A stretch of DNA of 64,000 nucleotides, from contig NW_027478159.1 of NCBI RefSeq assembly GCF_051020975.1, positions 12,168,501 to 12,232,500 of the forward strand. Reading direction: 5' to 3'. A model generated the notes under the pieces. That model made no database searches, was not told the origin of the DNA, and saw only the letters and a program-made list of their open reading frames with translations. The position numbers were made by a program, and so were the translations under genes. Below are positions 11,623 through 23,123 of the stretch, one piece after another. The DNA is from Osmia lignaria lignaria (Eukaryota; Arthropoda; Insecta; Hymenoptera; Megachilidae). Positions within the stretch are counted from its first letter, which is position 1. Every line of letters starts with the position of its first letter.

Positions 11623-13044
11623 ACCTTTCTTTGAGCTAACTCTGCACTATTGCGAGCTGCAAATGCCACTTCCAGCTTAGCTGTGCAGAAGAAGAACAAA
11701 AAGAAGAAGAAATATCTCGAAATATGTCCGTCAGGCCAGTTCCTTTGAGCTGAATCTGCAAATATCTCGGAAACGAAGCGAGCTATAGCAAAATGTTAAG
11801 AGACGTTTTTTGTAGAGAATTATGTTTCCTACAATTTATGTTCTATGATATTTTTTGATCAGAAGCGTAGTTTTCGAGATATATCGAGATATTAAAAAGT
11901 TCCGAAGCCGCACCAACATAATAGAGATACAGAAACACCGTGGCCCCTTTCTTTGAGATAACTCTGCACTAGTGCGAGCCGCAAATGCCACTTCCAGCTT
12001 AGCTGTGCAGAAGAAGAACAACAAGAAGAAGAAATATCTCGAAATATGTCCGTCAGGCCCCTTCCCTTGAGATAAATCTGCAAATATCTCGGAAACGAAG
12101 CGAGCTATGGCAAAATGTTAAGAGACCTTTTTTGTAGAGAATAAGTTTCCTACTTTTTATGTTCTATGATATTTTTTGATCAGATGCGTAGTTCTCGAGA
12201 TATATCAAGATATTTAAAAGTTCCGAAGCCGCACCAACATAATAGAGATACAGAAACACCGTGGCCCCTTTCTTTGAGATAACTCTGCACTAGTGCGAGC
12301 CGCAAATGCCACTTCCAGCTTAGCTGTGCAGAAGAAGAACAACAAGAAGAAGAAATATCTCGAAATATGTCCGTCAGGCACCTTCCCTTGAGATAAATCT
12401 GCAAATATCTCGGAAACGAAGCGAGCTGTTGCAAAATGTTAAGAGACCTTTTTTGTAGAGAATTGAGTTTCCTACTTTTTATGTTCTATGATATTTTTTG
12501 ATGAGATGCGTAGTTCTCGAGATATATCAAGATATTTAAAAGTTCCGAAGCCGCACCAACATAATAGAGATACAGAAACACCGTGGCCCCTTTCTTTGAG
12601 ATAACTCTGCACTCTTGCGAGCTGCAAATGCCACTTCCAGCTTAGCTGTGCAGAGGAAGAATAACAAGAAGAAGAAATATCTCGAAATATGTCCGTCAGG
12701 CCAGTTCCTTTGAGCTGAATCTGCAAATATCTCGGAAACGAAGCGAGCTATGGCAAAATGTTAAGAGACGTTTTTTGTAGAGAATTATGTTTCCTACAAT
12801 TTATGTTCTATGATATTTTTTGATCAGAAGCGTAGTTTTCGAGATATATCGAGATATTAAAAAGTTCCGAAGCCGCACCAACATAATAGAGATACAGAAA
12901 CACCGTGGCCCCTTTCTTTGAGATAACTCTGCACTAGTGCGAGCCGCAAATGCCACTTCCAGCTTAGCTGTGCAGAAGAAGAACAACAAGAAGAAGAAAT
13001 ATCTCGAAATATGTCCGTCAGGCCCCTTCCCTTGAGATAAATAT
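11623..13044 (+). repeat. Assorted monomers, type B enriched
   Basis: Monomers beginning at 11534, 11856, 12177, 12499 and 12821. Those at 11856 and 12821 are type B heads with GATATTAAAAAG and the CACTAGTGCGAGCC dyad and resemble the monomer at 11212. The one at 12499 has lost the BclI site (TGATGA). I see nothing other than satellite. Confidence 0.85.
11856..12176 (+). repeat. 321-bp monomer (GAGAATAAG deletion)
   Basis: Near its end GAGAATTAAG is shortened to GAGAATAAG. The same one-base loss is seen in the monomers starting at 13465 and 15717. Confidence 0.9.
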
Positions 13045-14228
13045 GCAAATATCTCGGAAACGAAGCGAGCTATGGCAAAATGTTAAGAGACCTTTTTTGT
13101 AGAGAATTAAGTTTCCTACTTTTTATGTTCTATGATATTTTTTGATCAGATGCGTAGTTCTCGAGATATATCGAGATATTTAAAAGTTCCGAAGCCGCAC
13201 CAACATAATAGAGATACAGAAACACCGTGGCCCCTTTCTTTGAGATAACTCTGCACTATTGCGAGCTGCAAATGCCACTTCCAGCTTAGCTGTGCAGAGG
13301 AAGAACAACAAGAAGAAGAAATATCTCGAAATATGTCCGTCAGGCCAGTTCCTTTGAGCTGAATCTGCAAATATCTCGGAAACGAAGCGAGCTATGGCAA
13401 AATCTTAAGAGACGTTTTTTGTAGAGAGTTATGTTTCCTACAATTTATGTTCTATGATATTTTTTGATCAGAAGCGTAGTTTTCGAGATATATCGAGATA
13501 TAAAAAGTTCCGAAGCCGCACCAACATAATAGGGATACAGAAACACCGTGGCCCCTTTCTTTGAGATAACTCTGCACTAGTGCGAGCCGCAAATGCCACT
13601 TCCAGCTTAGCTGTGCAGAAGAAGAACAAAAAGAAGAAGAAATATCTCGAAATATGTCCGTCAGGCCCCTTCCCTTGAGATAAATCTGCAAATATCTCGG
13701 AAACGAAGCGAGCTATGGCAAAATGTTAAGAGACCTTTTTTGTAGAGAATAAGTTTCCTACTTTTTATGTTCTATGATATTTTTTGATCAGATGCGTAGT
13801 TCTCGCGATATATCAAGATATTTAAAAGTTCCGAAGCCGCACCAACATAATAGAGATACAGAAACACCGTGGCCCCTTTCTTTGAGATAACTCTGCACTA
13901 TTGCGAGCTGTAAATGCCACTTCCAGCTTAGCTGTGCAGAAGAAGAACAACAAGAAGAAGAAATATCTCGAAATATGTCCGTCAGGCCCCTTCCCTTGAG
14001 ATATATCTGCAAATATCTCGGAAACGGAGCGAGCTATGGCAAAATGTTAAGAGACCTCTTTTGTAGAGAATTAAGTTTCCTACTTTTTATGTTGTATGAT
14101 ATTTTTTGATCAGATGCGTAGTTCTCGAGATATATCAAGATATTTAAAAGTTCCGAAGCCGCACCAACATAATAGAGATACAGAAACACCGTGGCCCCTT
14201 TCTTTGAGATAACTCTGCACTATTGCGA
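13045..14228 (+). repeat. Duplication, copy 1 (offset 2252 bp)
   Basis: Matches 15297-16480 with a few differences (GATATAAAAAG/GATATAGAAAG, ACGGAGCG/ACGAAGCG, ACCTCTTT/ACCTTTTT and TTGTATG/TTCTATG). The offset is 7 x 322 minus 2 because each copy contains a monomer with two one-base deletions. Confidence 0.85.
13465..13784 (+). repeat. 320-bp monomer (two one-base deletions)
   Basis: Combines the GATATAAAAAG head loss (as at 7026) with the GAGAATAAG tail loss (as at 11856) in one unit. Because the two losses also occur singly, this monomer may be a recombinant of two older variants. Confidence 0.9.
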
Positions 14229-15296
14229 GCTGTAAATGCCACTTCCAGCTTAGCTGTGCAGAAGAAGAACAACAAGAAGAAGAAATATCTCGAAATATGT
14301 CCGTCAGGCCCCTTCCCTTGAGATATATCTGCAAATATCTCGGAAACGAAGCGAGCTATGGCAAAATGTTAAGATACCTTTTTTGTAGAGAATTATGTTT
14401 CCTACAATTTATGTTGTATGATATTTTTTGATCAGAAGCGTAGTTTTCGAGATATATCGAGATATTAAAAAGTTCCGAAGCCGCACCAACATAATAGAGA
14501 TACAGAAACACCGTGGCCCCTTTCTTTGAGATAACTCTGCACTAGTGCGAGCCGCAAATGCCACTTCCAGCTTAGCTGTGCAGAAGAAGAACAACAAGAA
14601 GAAGAAATATCTCGAAATATGTCCGTCAGGCCCCTTCCCTTGAGATAAATATGCAAATATCTCGGAAACGAAGCGAGCTATGGCAAAATGTTAAGCGGCC
14701 TTTTTTGTAGAGAATTAAGTTTCCTACTTTTTATGTTCTATGATATTTTTTGATCAGATGCGTAGTTCTCGAGATATATCAAGATATTTAAAAGTTCCGA
14801 AGCCGCACCAACATAATAGAGATACGGAAACACCGTGGCCCCTTTCTTTGAGATAACTCTGCACTATTGCGAGCTGCAAATGCCACTTTCAGCTTAGCTG
14901 TGCAGAAGAAGAACAACAAGAAGAAGAAATATCTCGAAATATGTCCGTCAGGCCCCTTCCCTTGAGATAAATCTGCAAATATCTCGGAAACGAAGAGAGC
15001 TATGGCAAAATGTTAAGAGACCTTTTTTGTAGAGAATTAGGTTTCCTACTTTTTATGTTCTATGATATTTTTTGATCAGATGCGTAGTTCTCGAGATATA
15101 TCAAGATATTTAAAAGTTCCGAAGCCGCACCAACATAATAGAGATACAGAAACACCGTGGCCCCTTTCTTTGAGATAACTCTGCACTATTGCGAGCTGTA
15201 AATGCCACTTCCAGCTTAGCTGTGCAGAAGAAGAACAACAAGAAGAAGAAATATCTCGAAATATGTCCGTCAGGCCCCTTCCCTTCAGATATATCT
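14229..15296 (+). repeat. Assorted monomers between duplication copies
   Basis: Monomers at 14429 (type B, ending with the odd AATGTTAAGCGGCC), 14751 (CACTTTCAGC and AAGAGAGC) and 15073. Only satellite is seen. Confidence 0.85.
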
Positions 15297-16480
15297 GCAA
15301 ATATCTCGGAAACGAAGCGAGCTATGGCAAAATGTTAAGAGACCTTTTTTGTAGAGAATTAAGTTTCCTACTTTTTATGTTCTATGATATTTTTTGATCA
15401 GATGCGTAGTTCTCGAGATATATCGAGATATTTAAAAGTTCCGAAGCCGCACCAACATAATAGAGATACAGAAACACCGTGGCCCCTTTCTTTGAGATAA
15501 CTCTGCACTATTGCGAGCTGCAAATGCCACTTCCAGCTTAGCTGTGCAGAGGAAGAACAACAAGAAGAAGAAATATCTCGAAATATGTCCGTCAGGCCAG
15601 TTCCTTTGAGCTGAATCTGCAAATATCTCGGAAACGAAGCGAGCTATGGCAAAATCTTAAGAGACGTTTTTTGTAGAGAGTTATGTTTCCTACAATTTAT
15701 GTTCTATGATATTTTTTGATCAGAAGCGTAGTTTTCGAGATATATCGAGATATAGAAAGTTCCGAAGCCGCACCAACATAATAGGGATACAGAAACACCG
15801 TGGCCCCTTTCTTTGAGATAACTCTGCACTAGTGCGAGCCGCAAATGCCACTTCCAGCTTAGCTGTGCAGAAGAAGAACAAAAAGAAGAAGAAATATCTC
15901 GAAATATGTCCGTCAGGCCCCTTCCCTTGAGATAAATCTGCAAATATCTCGGAAACGAAGCGAGCTATGGCAAAATGTTAAGAGACCTTTTTTGTAGAGA
16001 ATAAGTTTCCTACTTTTTATGTTCTATGATATTTTTTGATCAGATGCGTAGTTCTCGCGATATATCAAGATATTTAAAAGTTCCGAAGCCGCACCAACAT
16101 AATAGAGATACAGAAACACCGTGGCCCCTTTCTTTGAGATAACTCTGCACTATTGCGAGCTGTAAATGCCACTTCCAGCTTAGCTGTGCAGAAGAAGAAC
16201 AACAAGAAGAAGAAATATCTCGAAATATGTCCGTCAGGCCCCTTCCCTTGAGATATATCTGCAAATATCTCGGAAACGAAGCGAGCTATGGCAAAATGTT
16301 AAGAGACCTTTTTTGTAGAGAATTAAGTTTCCTACTTTTTATGTTCTATGATATTTTTTGATCAGATGCGTAGTTCTCGAGATATATCAAGATATTTAAA
16401 AGTTCCGAAGCCGCACCAACATAATAGAGATACAGAAACACCGTGGCCCCTTTCTTTGAGATAACTCTGCACTATTGCGA
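15297..16480 (+). repeat. Duplication, copy 2 (offset 2252 bp)
   Basis: Second copy of 13045-14228. It also carries GTTCTCGCGATATATC at 16050-16065, an XhoI-destroying variant shared with the first copy near 13800. Confidence 0.85.
15717..16036 (+). repeat. 320-bp monomer (two one-base deletions), second copy
   Basis: Duplicate of 13465-13784 in which the head has mutated further to GATATAGAAAG. Confidence 0.9.
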
Positions 16481-16897
16481 GCTGCAAATGCCACTTCCAG
16501 CTTAGCTGTGCAGAGGAAGAACAACAAGAAGAAGAAATATCTCGAAATATGTCCGTCATGCCAGTTCCTTTGAGCTGAATCTGCAAATATCTCGGAAACG
16601 AAGCGAGCTATGGCAAAATGTTAAGAGACCTTTTTTGTAGAGAATTAAGTTTCCTACTTTTTATGTTCTATGATATTTTTTGATCAGACGCGTAGTTCTC
16701 GAGATATATCAAGATATTTAAAAGTTCCGAAGCCGCACCAACATAATAGAGATACAGAAACACCGTGGCCCCTTTCTTTGAGATAACTCTGCACTATTGC
16801 GAGCTGTAAATGCCACTTCCAGCTTAGCTGTGCAGAAGAAGAACAACAAGAAGAAGAAATATCTCGAAATATGTCCGTCAGGCCCCTTCCCTTGAGA
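16058..16897 (+). repeat. Duplication, copy 1 (offset 4508 bp)
   Basis: About 840 bp matching 20566-21405, 14 x 322 bp away. Shared marks are GTCCGTCATGCCAGTTCC and the GATCAGACGCG head at 16685. Confidence 0.8.
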
Positions 16898-17324
16898 TAA
16901 ATCTGCAAATATCTCGGAAACGAAGCGAGCTATGGCAAAATGTTAAGAGACCTTTTTTGTAGAGAATTAAGTGTCCTACTTTTTATGTTCTATGATATTT
17001 TTCGATCAGAGGCGTAGTTCTCGAGATATATCAAGATATTTAAAAGTTCCGAAGCCGCACCAACATAATAGATATACAGAAACACCGTGGCCCCATTCTT
17101 TGAGATAACTCTGCACTATTGCGAGCTGCAAATGCCACTTCCAGCTTAGCTGTGCAGAGGAAGAACAACAAGAAGAAGAAATATCTCGAAATATGTCCGT
17201 CATGCCAGTTCCTTTGAGCTGAATCTGCAAATATCTCGGAAACGAAGCGAGCTATGGCAAAATGTTAAGAGACCTTTTTTGTAGAGAATTAAGTTTCCTA
17301 CTTTTTATGTTCTATGATATTTTT
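16898..17324 (+). repeat. Assorted monomer sequence
   Basis: The end of one monomer (with AAGTGTCC) and the monomer at 17003, which carries ATAGATATACAG and GGCCCCATTC. Only satellite is seen. Confidence 0.85.
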
Positions 17325-17945
17325 TGATCAGATGCGTAGTTCTCGAGATATATCAAGATATTTAAAAGTTCCGAAGCCGCACCAACATAATAGAGATACA
17401 GAAACACCGTGGCCCCTTTCTTTGAGATAACTCTGCACTATTGCGAGCTGTAAATGCCACTTCCAGCTTAGCTGTGCAGAAGAAGAACAACAAGAAGAAG
17501 AAATATCTCGAAATATGTCCGTCAGGCCCCTTCCCTTGAGATATATCTGCAAATATCTCGGAAACGAAGCGAGCTATGGCAAAATGTTAAGAGACCTTTT
17601 TTGTAGAGAATTATGTTTGCTACAATTTATGTTCTACGATATTTTTTGATCAGAAGCGTAGTTTTCGAGATATATCGAGATATTTAAAAGTTCCGAAGCC
17701 GCACCAACATAATAGATATACAGAAACACCGTGGCCCCGTTCTTTGAGATAACTCTGCGCTATTGCGAGCTGCAAATGCTACTTCCAGCTTAGCTGTGCA
17801 GAGGAAGAACAACAAGAAGAAGAAATATCTCGAAATATGTCCGTCAGGCCAGTTCCTTTGAGCTGAATCTGCAAATATCTCGGAAACGAAGCGAGCTATG
17901 GCAAAATGTTAAGAGACCTTTTTTGTAGAGAATTATGTTTCCTAC
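17325..17945 (+). repeat. Two-monomer duplication, copy 1 (offset 4830 bp)
   Basis: Matches 22155-22775 apart from a few substitutions. Shared marks are the GATATACAG sequence, GGCCCCGTTC and AATGCTACTTCC in the second monomer. The match ends where CCTACAATTT is replaced by CCTACTTTTT. Confidence 0.8.
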
Positions 17946-18311
17946 AATTTATGTTCTATGATATTTTTTGATCAGAAGCGTAGTTTTCGAGATATATCGA
18001 GATATTTAAAAGTTCCGAAGCCGCACCAACATAATAGAGATACAGAAACACCGTGGCCCCTTTCTTTGAGATAACTCTGCACTATTGCGAGCCGCAAATG
18101 CCACTTCCAGCTTAGCTGTGCAGAAGAAGAACAACAAGAAGAAGAAATATCTCGAAATATGTCCGTCAGGCCCCTTCCCTTGAGATAAATCTGCAAATAT
18201 CTCGGAAACGAAGCGAGCTATGGCAAAATGTTAAGAGACCTTTTTTGTAGAGAATTAAGTTTCCTACTTTTTATGTTCTATGATATTTCTTGATCAGATG
18301 CGTAGTTCTCG

Positions 18312-18883
18312 AGATATATCGAGATATTTAAAAGTTCCGAAGCCGCACCAACATAATAGAGATACAGAAACACCGTGGCCCCTTTCTTTGAGATAACTCT
18401 GCACTATTGCGACCTGCAAATGCCACTTCCAGCTCAGCTGTGCAGAAGAAGAACAACAAGAAGAAGAAATATCTCGAAATATGTCCGTCAGGCCCCTTCC
18501 CTTGAGATAAATCTGCAAATATCTCGGAAACGAAGCGAGCTATGGCAAAATGTTAAGAGACCGTTTTCGTAGAGAATTAAGTTTCCTACTTTTTATGTTC
18601 TATGATATTTTTTGATCAGATGCGTAGTTTTCGAGATATATCGAGATATTTAAAAGTTCCGAAGCCGCACCAACATAATAAAGATACAGAAACACCGTGG
18701 CCCCTTTCTTTGAGATAACTCTGCAATAGTGCGAGCCGCAAATGCCACTTCCAGCTTAGCTGTGCAGAAGAAGAACAACAAGAAGAAGAAATATCTCGAA
18801 ATATGTCCGTCAGGCCCCTTCCCTTGAGATAAATATGCAAATATCTCGGAAACGAAGCGAGCTATGGCAAAATGTTAAGAGAC
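18312..18883 (+). repeat. Duplication, copy 1 (offset 1610 bp)
   Basis: Matches 19922-20493. Shared rare marks are TTGCGACCTGC, CCAGCTCAGCTG and ACCGTTTTCGTAG, and the AATAAAGATACAG in the next monomer. Ends at GAGACC versus GAGACG. Confidence 0.85.
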
Positions 18884-19921
18884 CTTTTTTGTAGAGAATT
18901 AAGTTTCCTACTTTTTATGTTCTATGATATTTTTTGATCAGATGCGTAGTTCTCGAGATATATCAAGATATTTAAAAGTTCCGAAGCCGCACCAACATAA
19001 TAGAGATACAGAAACACCGTGGCCCCTTTCTTTGAGATAACTCTGCACTATTGCGAGCTGCAAATGCCACTTCCAGCTTAGCTGCGCAGAGGAAGAACAA
19101 CAAGAAGAAGAAATATCTCGAAATATGTCCGTCAGGCCAGTTCCTTTGAGCTGTATCTGCAAATATCTCGGAAACGAAGCGAGCTATCGCAAAATGTTAA
19201 GAGACGTTTTTTGTAGAGAATTATGTTTCCTACTTTTTATGTTCTATGATATTTTTTGATCAGATGCGTAGTTCTCGAGATATATCAAGATATTTAAAAG
19301 TTCCGAAGCCGCACCAACATAATAGTAATACAGAAACACCGTGGCCCCTTTCTTTGAGATAACTCTGCACTATTGCGAGCTGTAAATGCCACTTCCAGCT
19401 TAGCTGTGCAGAAGAAGAACAACAAGAAGAAGAAATATCTCGAAATATGTCCGTCAGGCCCCTTCCCTTGAGATATATCTGCAAATATCTCGGAAACGAA
19501 GCGAGCTATGGCAAAATGTTAAGAGACCTTTTTTGTAGAGAATTATGTTTCCTACAATTTATGTTCTACGATATTTTTTGATCAGAAGCGTAGTTTTCGA
19601 GATATATCGAGATATTTAAAAGTTCCGAAGCCGCACCAACATAATAGAGATACAGAAACACCGTGGCCCCTTTCTTTGAGATAACTCTGCACTATTGCGA
19701 GCTGCAAATGCCACTTCCAGCTTAGCTGTGCAGAAGAAGAACAACAAGAAGAAGAAATATCTCGAAATATGTCCGTCAGACCCCTTCCCTTGAGATGAAT
19801 CTGCAAATATCTCGGAAACGAAGCGAGCTATGGCAAAATGTTGAGAGACCTTTTTTGTAGAGAATAATATTTCCTACAATTTACGTTCTATGATATTTTT
19901 TGATCAGAAGCGTAGTTTTCG
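18884..19921 (+). repeat. Assorted monomers
   Basis: Monomers at 18935, 19257 and 19579. The first has GCTGCGCAGAGG; the second has ATAGTAATACAG, a rare change in a conserved block. Only satellite is seen. Confidence 0.85.
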
Positions 19922-20493
19922 AGATATATCGAGATATTTAAAAGTTCCGAAGCCGCACCAACATAATAGAGATACAGAAACACCGTGGCCCCTTTCTTTG
20001 AGATAACTCTGCACTATTGCGACCTGCAAATGCCACTTCCAGCTCAGCTGTGCAGAAGAAGAACAACAAGAAGAAGAAATATCTCGAAATATGTGCGTCA
20101 GGCCCCTTCCCTTGAGATAAATCTGCAAATATCTCGGAAACGAAGCGAGCTATGGCAAAATGTTAAGAGACCGTTTTCGTAGAGAATTAAGTTTCCTACT
20201 TTTTATGTTCTATGATATTTTTTGATCAGAAGCGTAGTTTTCGAGATATATCGAGATATTTAAAAGTTCCGAAGCCGCACCAACATAATAAAGATACAGA
20301 AACACCGTGGCCCCTTTCTTTGAGATAACTCTGCACTAGTGCGAGCCGCAAATGCCACTTCCAGCTTAGCTGTGCAGAAGAAGAACAACAAGAAGAAGAA
20401 ATATCTCGAAATATGTCCGTCAGGCCCCTTCCCTTGAGATAAATATGCAAATATCTCGGAAACGAAGCGAGCTATGGCAAAATGTTAAGAGAC
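19922..20493 (+). repeat. Duplication, copy 2 (offset 1610 bp)
   Basis: Second copy of 18312-18883; ATGTGCGTC is a private change. Confidence 0.85.
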
Positions 20494-20565
20494 GTTTTTT
20501 GTAGAGAATTATGTTTCCTACTTTTTATGTTCTATGATATTTTTTGATCAGATGCGTAGTTCTCG

Positions 20566-21405
20566 AGATATATCAAGATATTTAAAAGTTCCGAAGCCGC
20601 ACCAACATAATAGAGATACAGAAACACCGTGGCCCCTTTCTTTGAGATAACTCTGCACTATTGCGAGCTGTAAATGCCACTTCCAGCTTAGCTGTGCAGA
20701 AGAAGAACAACAAGAAGAAGAAATATCTCGAAATATGTCCGTCAGGCCCCTTCCCTTGAGATATATCTGCAAATATCTCGGAAACGAAGCGAGCTATGGC
20801 AAAATGTTAAGAGACCTTTTTTGTAGAGAATTAAGTTTCCTACTTTTTATGTTCTATGATATTTTTTGATCAGATGCGTAGTTCTCGAGATATATCAAGA
20901 TATTTAAAAGTTCCGAAGCCGCACCAACATAATAGAGATACAGAAACACCGTGGCCCCTTTCTTTGAGATAACTCTGCACTATTGCGAGCTGCAAATGCC
21001 ACTTCCAGCTTAGCTGTGCAGAGGAAGAACAACAAGAAGAAGAAATATCTCGAAATATGTCCGTCATGCCAGTTCCTTTGAGCTGAATCTGCAAATATCT
21101 CGGAAACGAAGCGAGCTATGGCAAAATGTTAAGAGACCTTTTTTGTAGAGAATTAAGTTTCCTACTTTTTATGTTCTATGATATTTTTTGATCAGACGCG
21201 TAGTTCTCGAGATATATCAAGATATTTAAAAGTTCCGAAGCCGCACCAACATAATAGAGATACAGAAACACCGTGGCCCCTTTCTTTGAGATAACTCTGC
21301 ACTATTGCGAGCTGTAAATGCCACTTCCAGCTTAGCTGTGCAGAAGAAGAACAACAAGAAGAAGAAATATCTCGAAATATGTCCGTCAGGCCCCTTCCCT
21401 TGAGA
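20566..21405 (+). repeat. Duplication, copy 2 (offset 4508 bp)
   Basis: Second copy of 16058-16897; the match ends at GAGATAAATC versus GAGATATATC. Confidence 0.8.
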
Positions 21406-22154
21406 TATATCTGCAAATATCTCGGAAACGAAGCGAGCTATGGCAAAATGTTAAGAGACCTTTTTTGTAGAGAATTATGTTTCCTACAATTTATGTTCTA
21501 TGATATTTTTTGATCAGAAGCGTAGTTTTCGATATATATCGAGATATTTAAAAGTTCCGAAGCCGCACCAACATAATAGATATACAGAAACACCGTGGCC
21601 CCTTTCTTTGAGATAACTCTGCACTAGTGCGAGCTGCAAATGCCACTTCCAGCTTAGCTGTGCAGAAGAAGAACAACAAGAAGAAGAAATATCTCGAAAT
21701 ATGTCCGTCAGGCCCCTTCCCTTGAGATAAATCTGCAAATATCTCGGAAACGAAGCGAGCTATGGCAAAATGTTAAGAGACCTTTTTTGTAGAGAATTAA
21801 GTTTCCTACTTTTTATGTTCTATGATATTTTTTGATCAGATGCGTAGTTCTCGAGATATATCAAGATATTTAAAAGTTCCGAAGCCGCACCAACATAATA
21901 GAGATACAGAAACAGCGTGGCCCCTTTCTTTGAGATAACTCTGCACTATTGCGCGCTGCAAATGCCACTTCCAGCTTAGCTGGGCAGAAGAAGAACAACA
22001 AGAAGAAGAAATATCTCGAAATATGTCCGTCAGGCCCCTTCCCTTGAGATAAATCTGCAAATATCTCGGAAACGAAGCGAGCTATGGCAAAATGTTAAGA
22101 GACCTTTTTTGTAGAGAATTAAGTTTCCTACTTTTTATGTTCTATGATATTTTT
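21406..22154 (+). repeat. Assorted monomers
   Basis: Monomers at 21511 (GTTTTCGATATATATCG head) and 21833 (GAAACAGCGTGG, TTGCGCGCTGC). Only satellite is seen. Confidence 0.85.
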
Positions 22155-22775
22155 TGATCAGATGCGTAGTTCTCGAGATATATCAAGATATTTAAAAGTT
22201 TCGAAGCCGCACCAACATAATAGAGATACAGAAACACCGTGGCCCCTTTCTTTGAGATAACTCTGCACTATTGCGAGCTGTAAATGCCACTTCCAGCTTA
22301 GCTGTGCAGAAGAAGAACAACAAGAAGAAGAAATATCTCGAAATATGTCCGTCAGGCCCCTTCCCTTGAGATATATCTGCAAATATCTCGGAAACGAAGC
22401 GAGCTATGGCAAAATGTTAAGAGACCTTTTTTGTAGAGAATTATGTTTCCTACAATTTATGTTCTACGATATTTTTTGATCAGAAGCGTAGTTTTCGAGA
22501 TATATCGAGATATTTAAAAGTTCCGAAGCCGCACCAACATAATGGATATACAGAAACACCGTGGCCCCGTTCTTTGAGATAACTCTGCACTATTGCGAGC
22601 TGCAAATGCTACTTCCAGCTTAGCTGTGCAGAGGAAGAACAACAAGAAGAAGAAATATCTCGAAATATGTCCGTCAGGCCAGTTCCTTTGAGCTGAATCT
22701 GCAAATATCTCGGAAACGAAGCGAGCTATGGCAAAATGTTAAGAGACCTTTTTTGTAGAGAATTATGTTTCCTAC
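22155..22775 (+). repeat. Two-monomer duplication, copy 2
   Basis: Second copy of 17325-17945, with GTTTCGAAGC and ATGGATATAC as private changes. Confidence 0.8.
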
Positions 22776-23123
22776 TTTTTATGTTCTATGATATTTTTCG
22801 ATCAGAGGCGTAGTTCTCGAGATATATCAAGATATTTAAAAGTTCCGAAGCCGCACCAACATAATAGAGATACAGAAACACCGTGGCCCCTTTCTTTGAG
22901 ATATCTCTGCACTATTGCGAGCTGTAAATGCCACTTCCAGCTTAGCTGTGCAGAAGAAGAACAACAAGAAGAAGAAATATCTCGAAATATGTCCGTCAGG
23001 CCCCTTCCCTTGAGATATATCTGCAAATATCTCGGAAACGAAGAGAGCTATGGCAAAATGTTAAGAGACCTTTTTTGTAGAGAATTAAGTTTCCTACTTT
23101 TCATGTTCTATGATATTTTTTGA
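22776..23123 (+). repeat. Monomer with lost stop codon and EcoRV palindrome
   Basis: In this unit the usual GAGATAACTC reads GAGATATCTC (22899-22908), a perfect 10-bp palindrome, and the later GAGATAAATC reads GAGATATATC. Together these remove in-frame stops on the plus strand and open a 111-codon ATG frame at 22788-23123, which is longer than one monomer. It is treated as chance, not as a gene. Confidence 0.8.

Noticed and set aside
18375..18572. Plus-strand frame of 65 codons (also 19985-20182)
   Set aside because: Starts at GTG, is present only in the CCAGCTCAGCTG variant and its duplicate, and is explained by one substitution removing a stop.
22788..23123. 111-codon plus-strand frame as a gene
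   Set aside because: It exists in one monomer because of lost stop codons; it resembles no known protein and consists entirely of repeat sequence.
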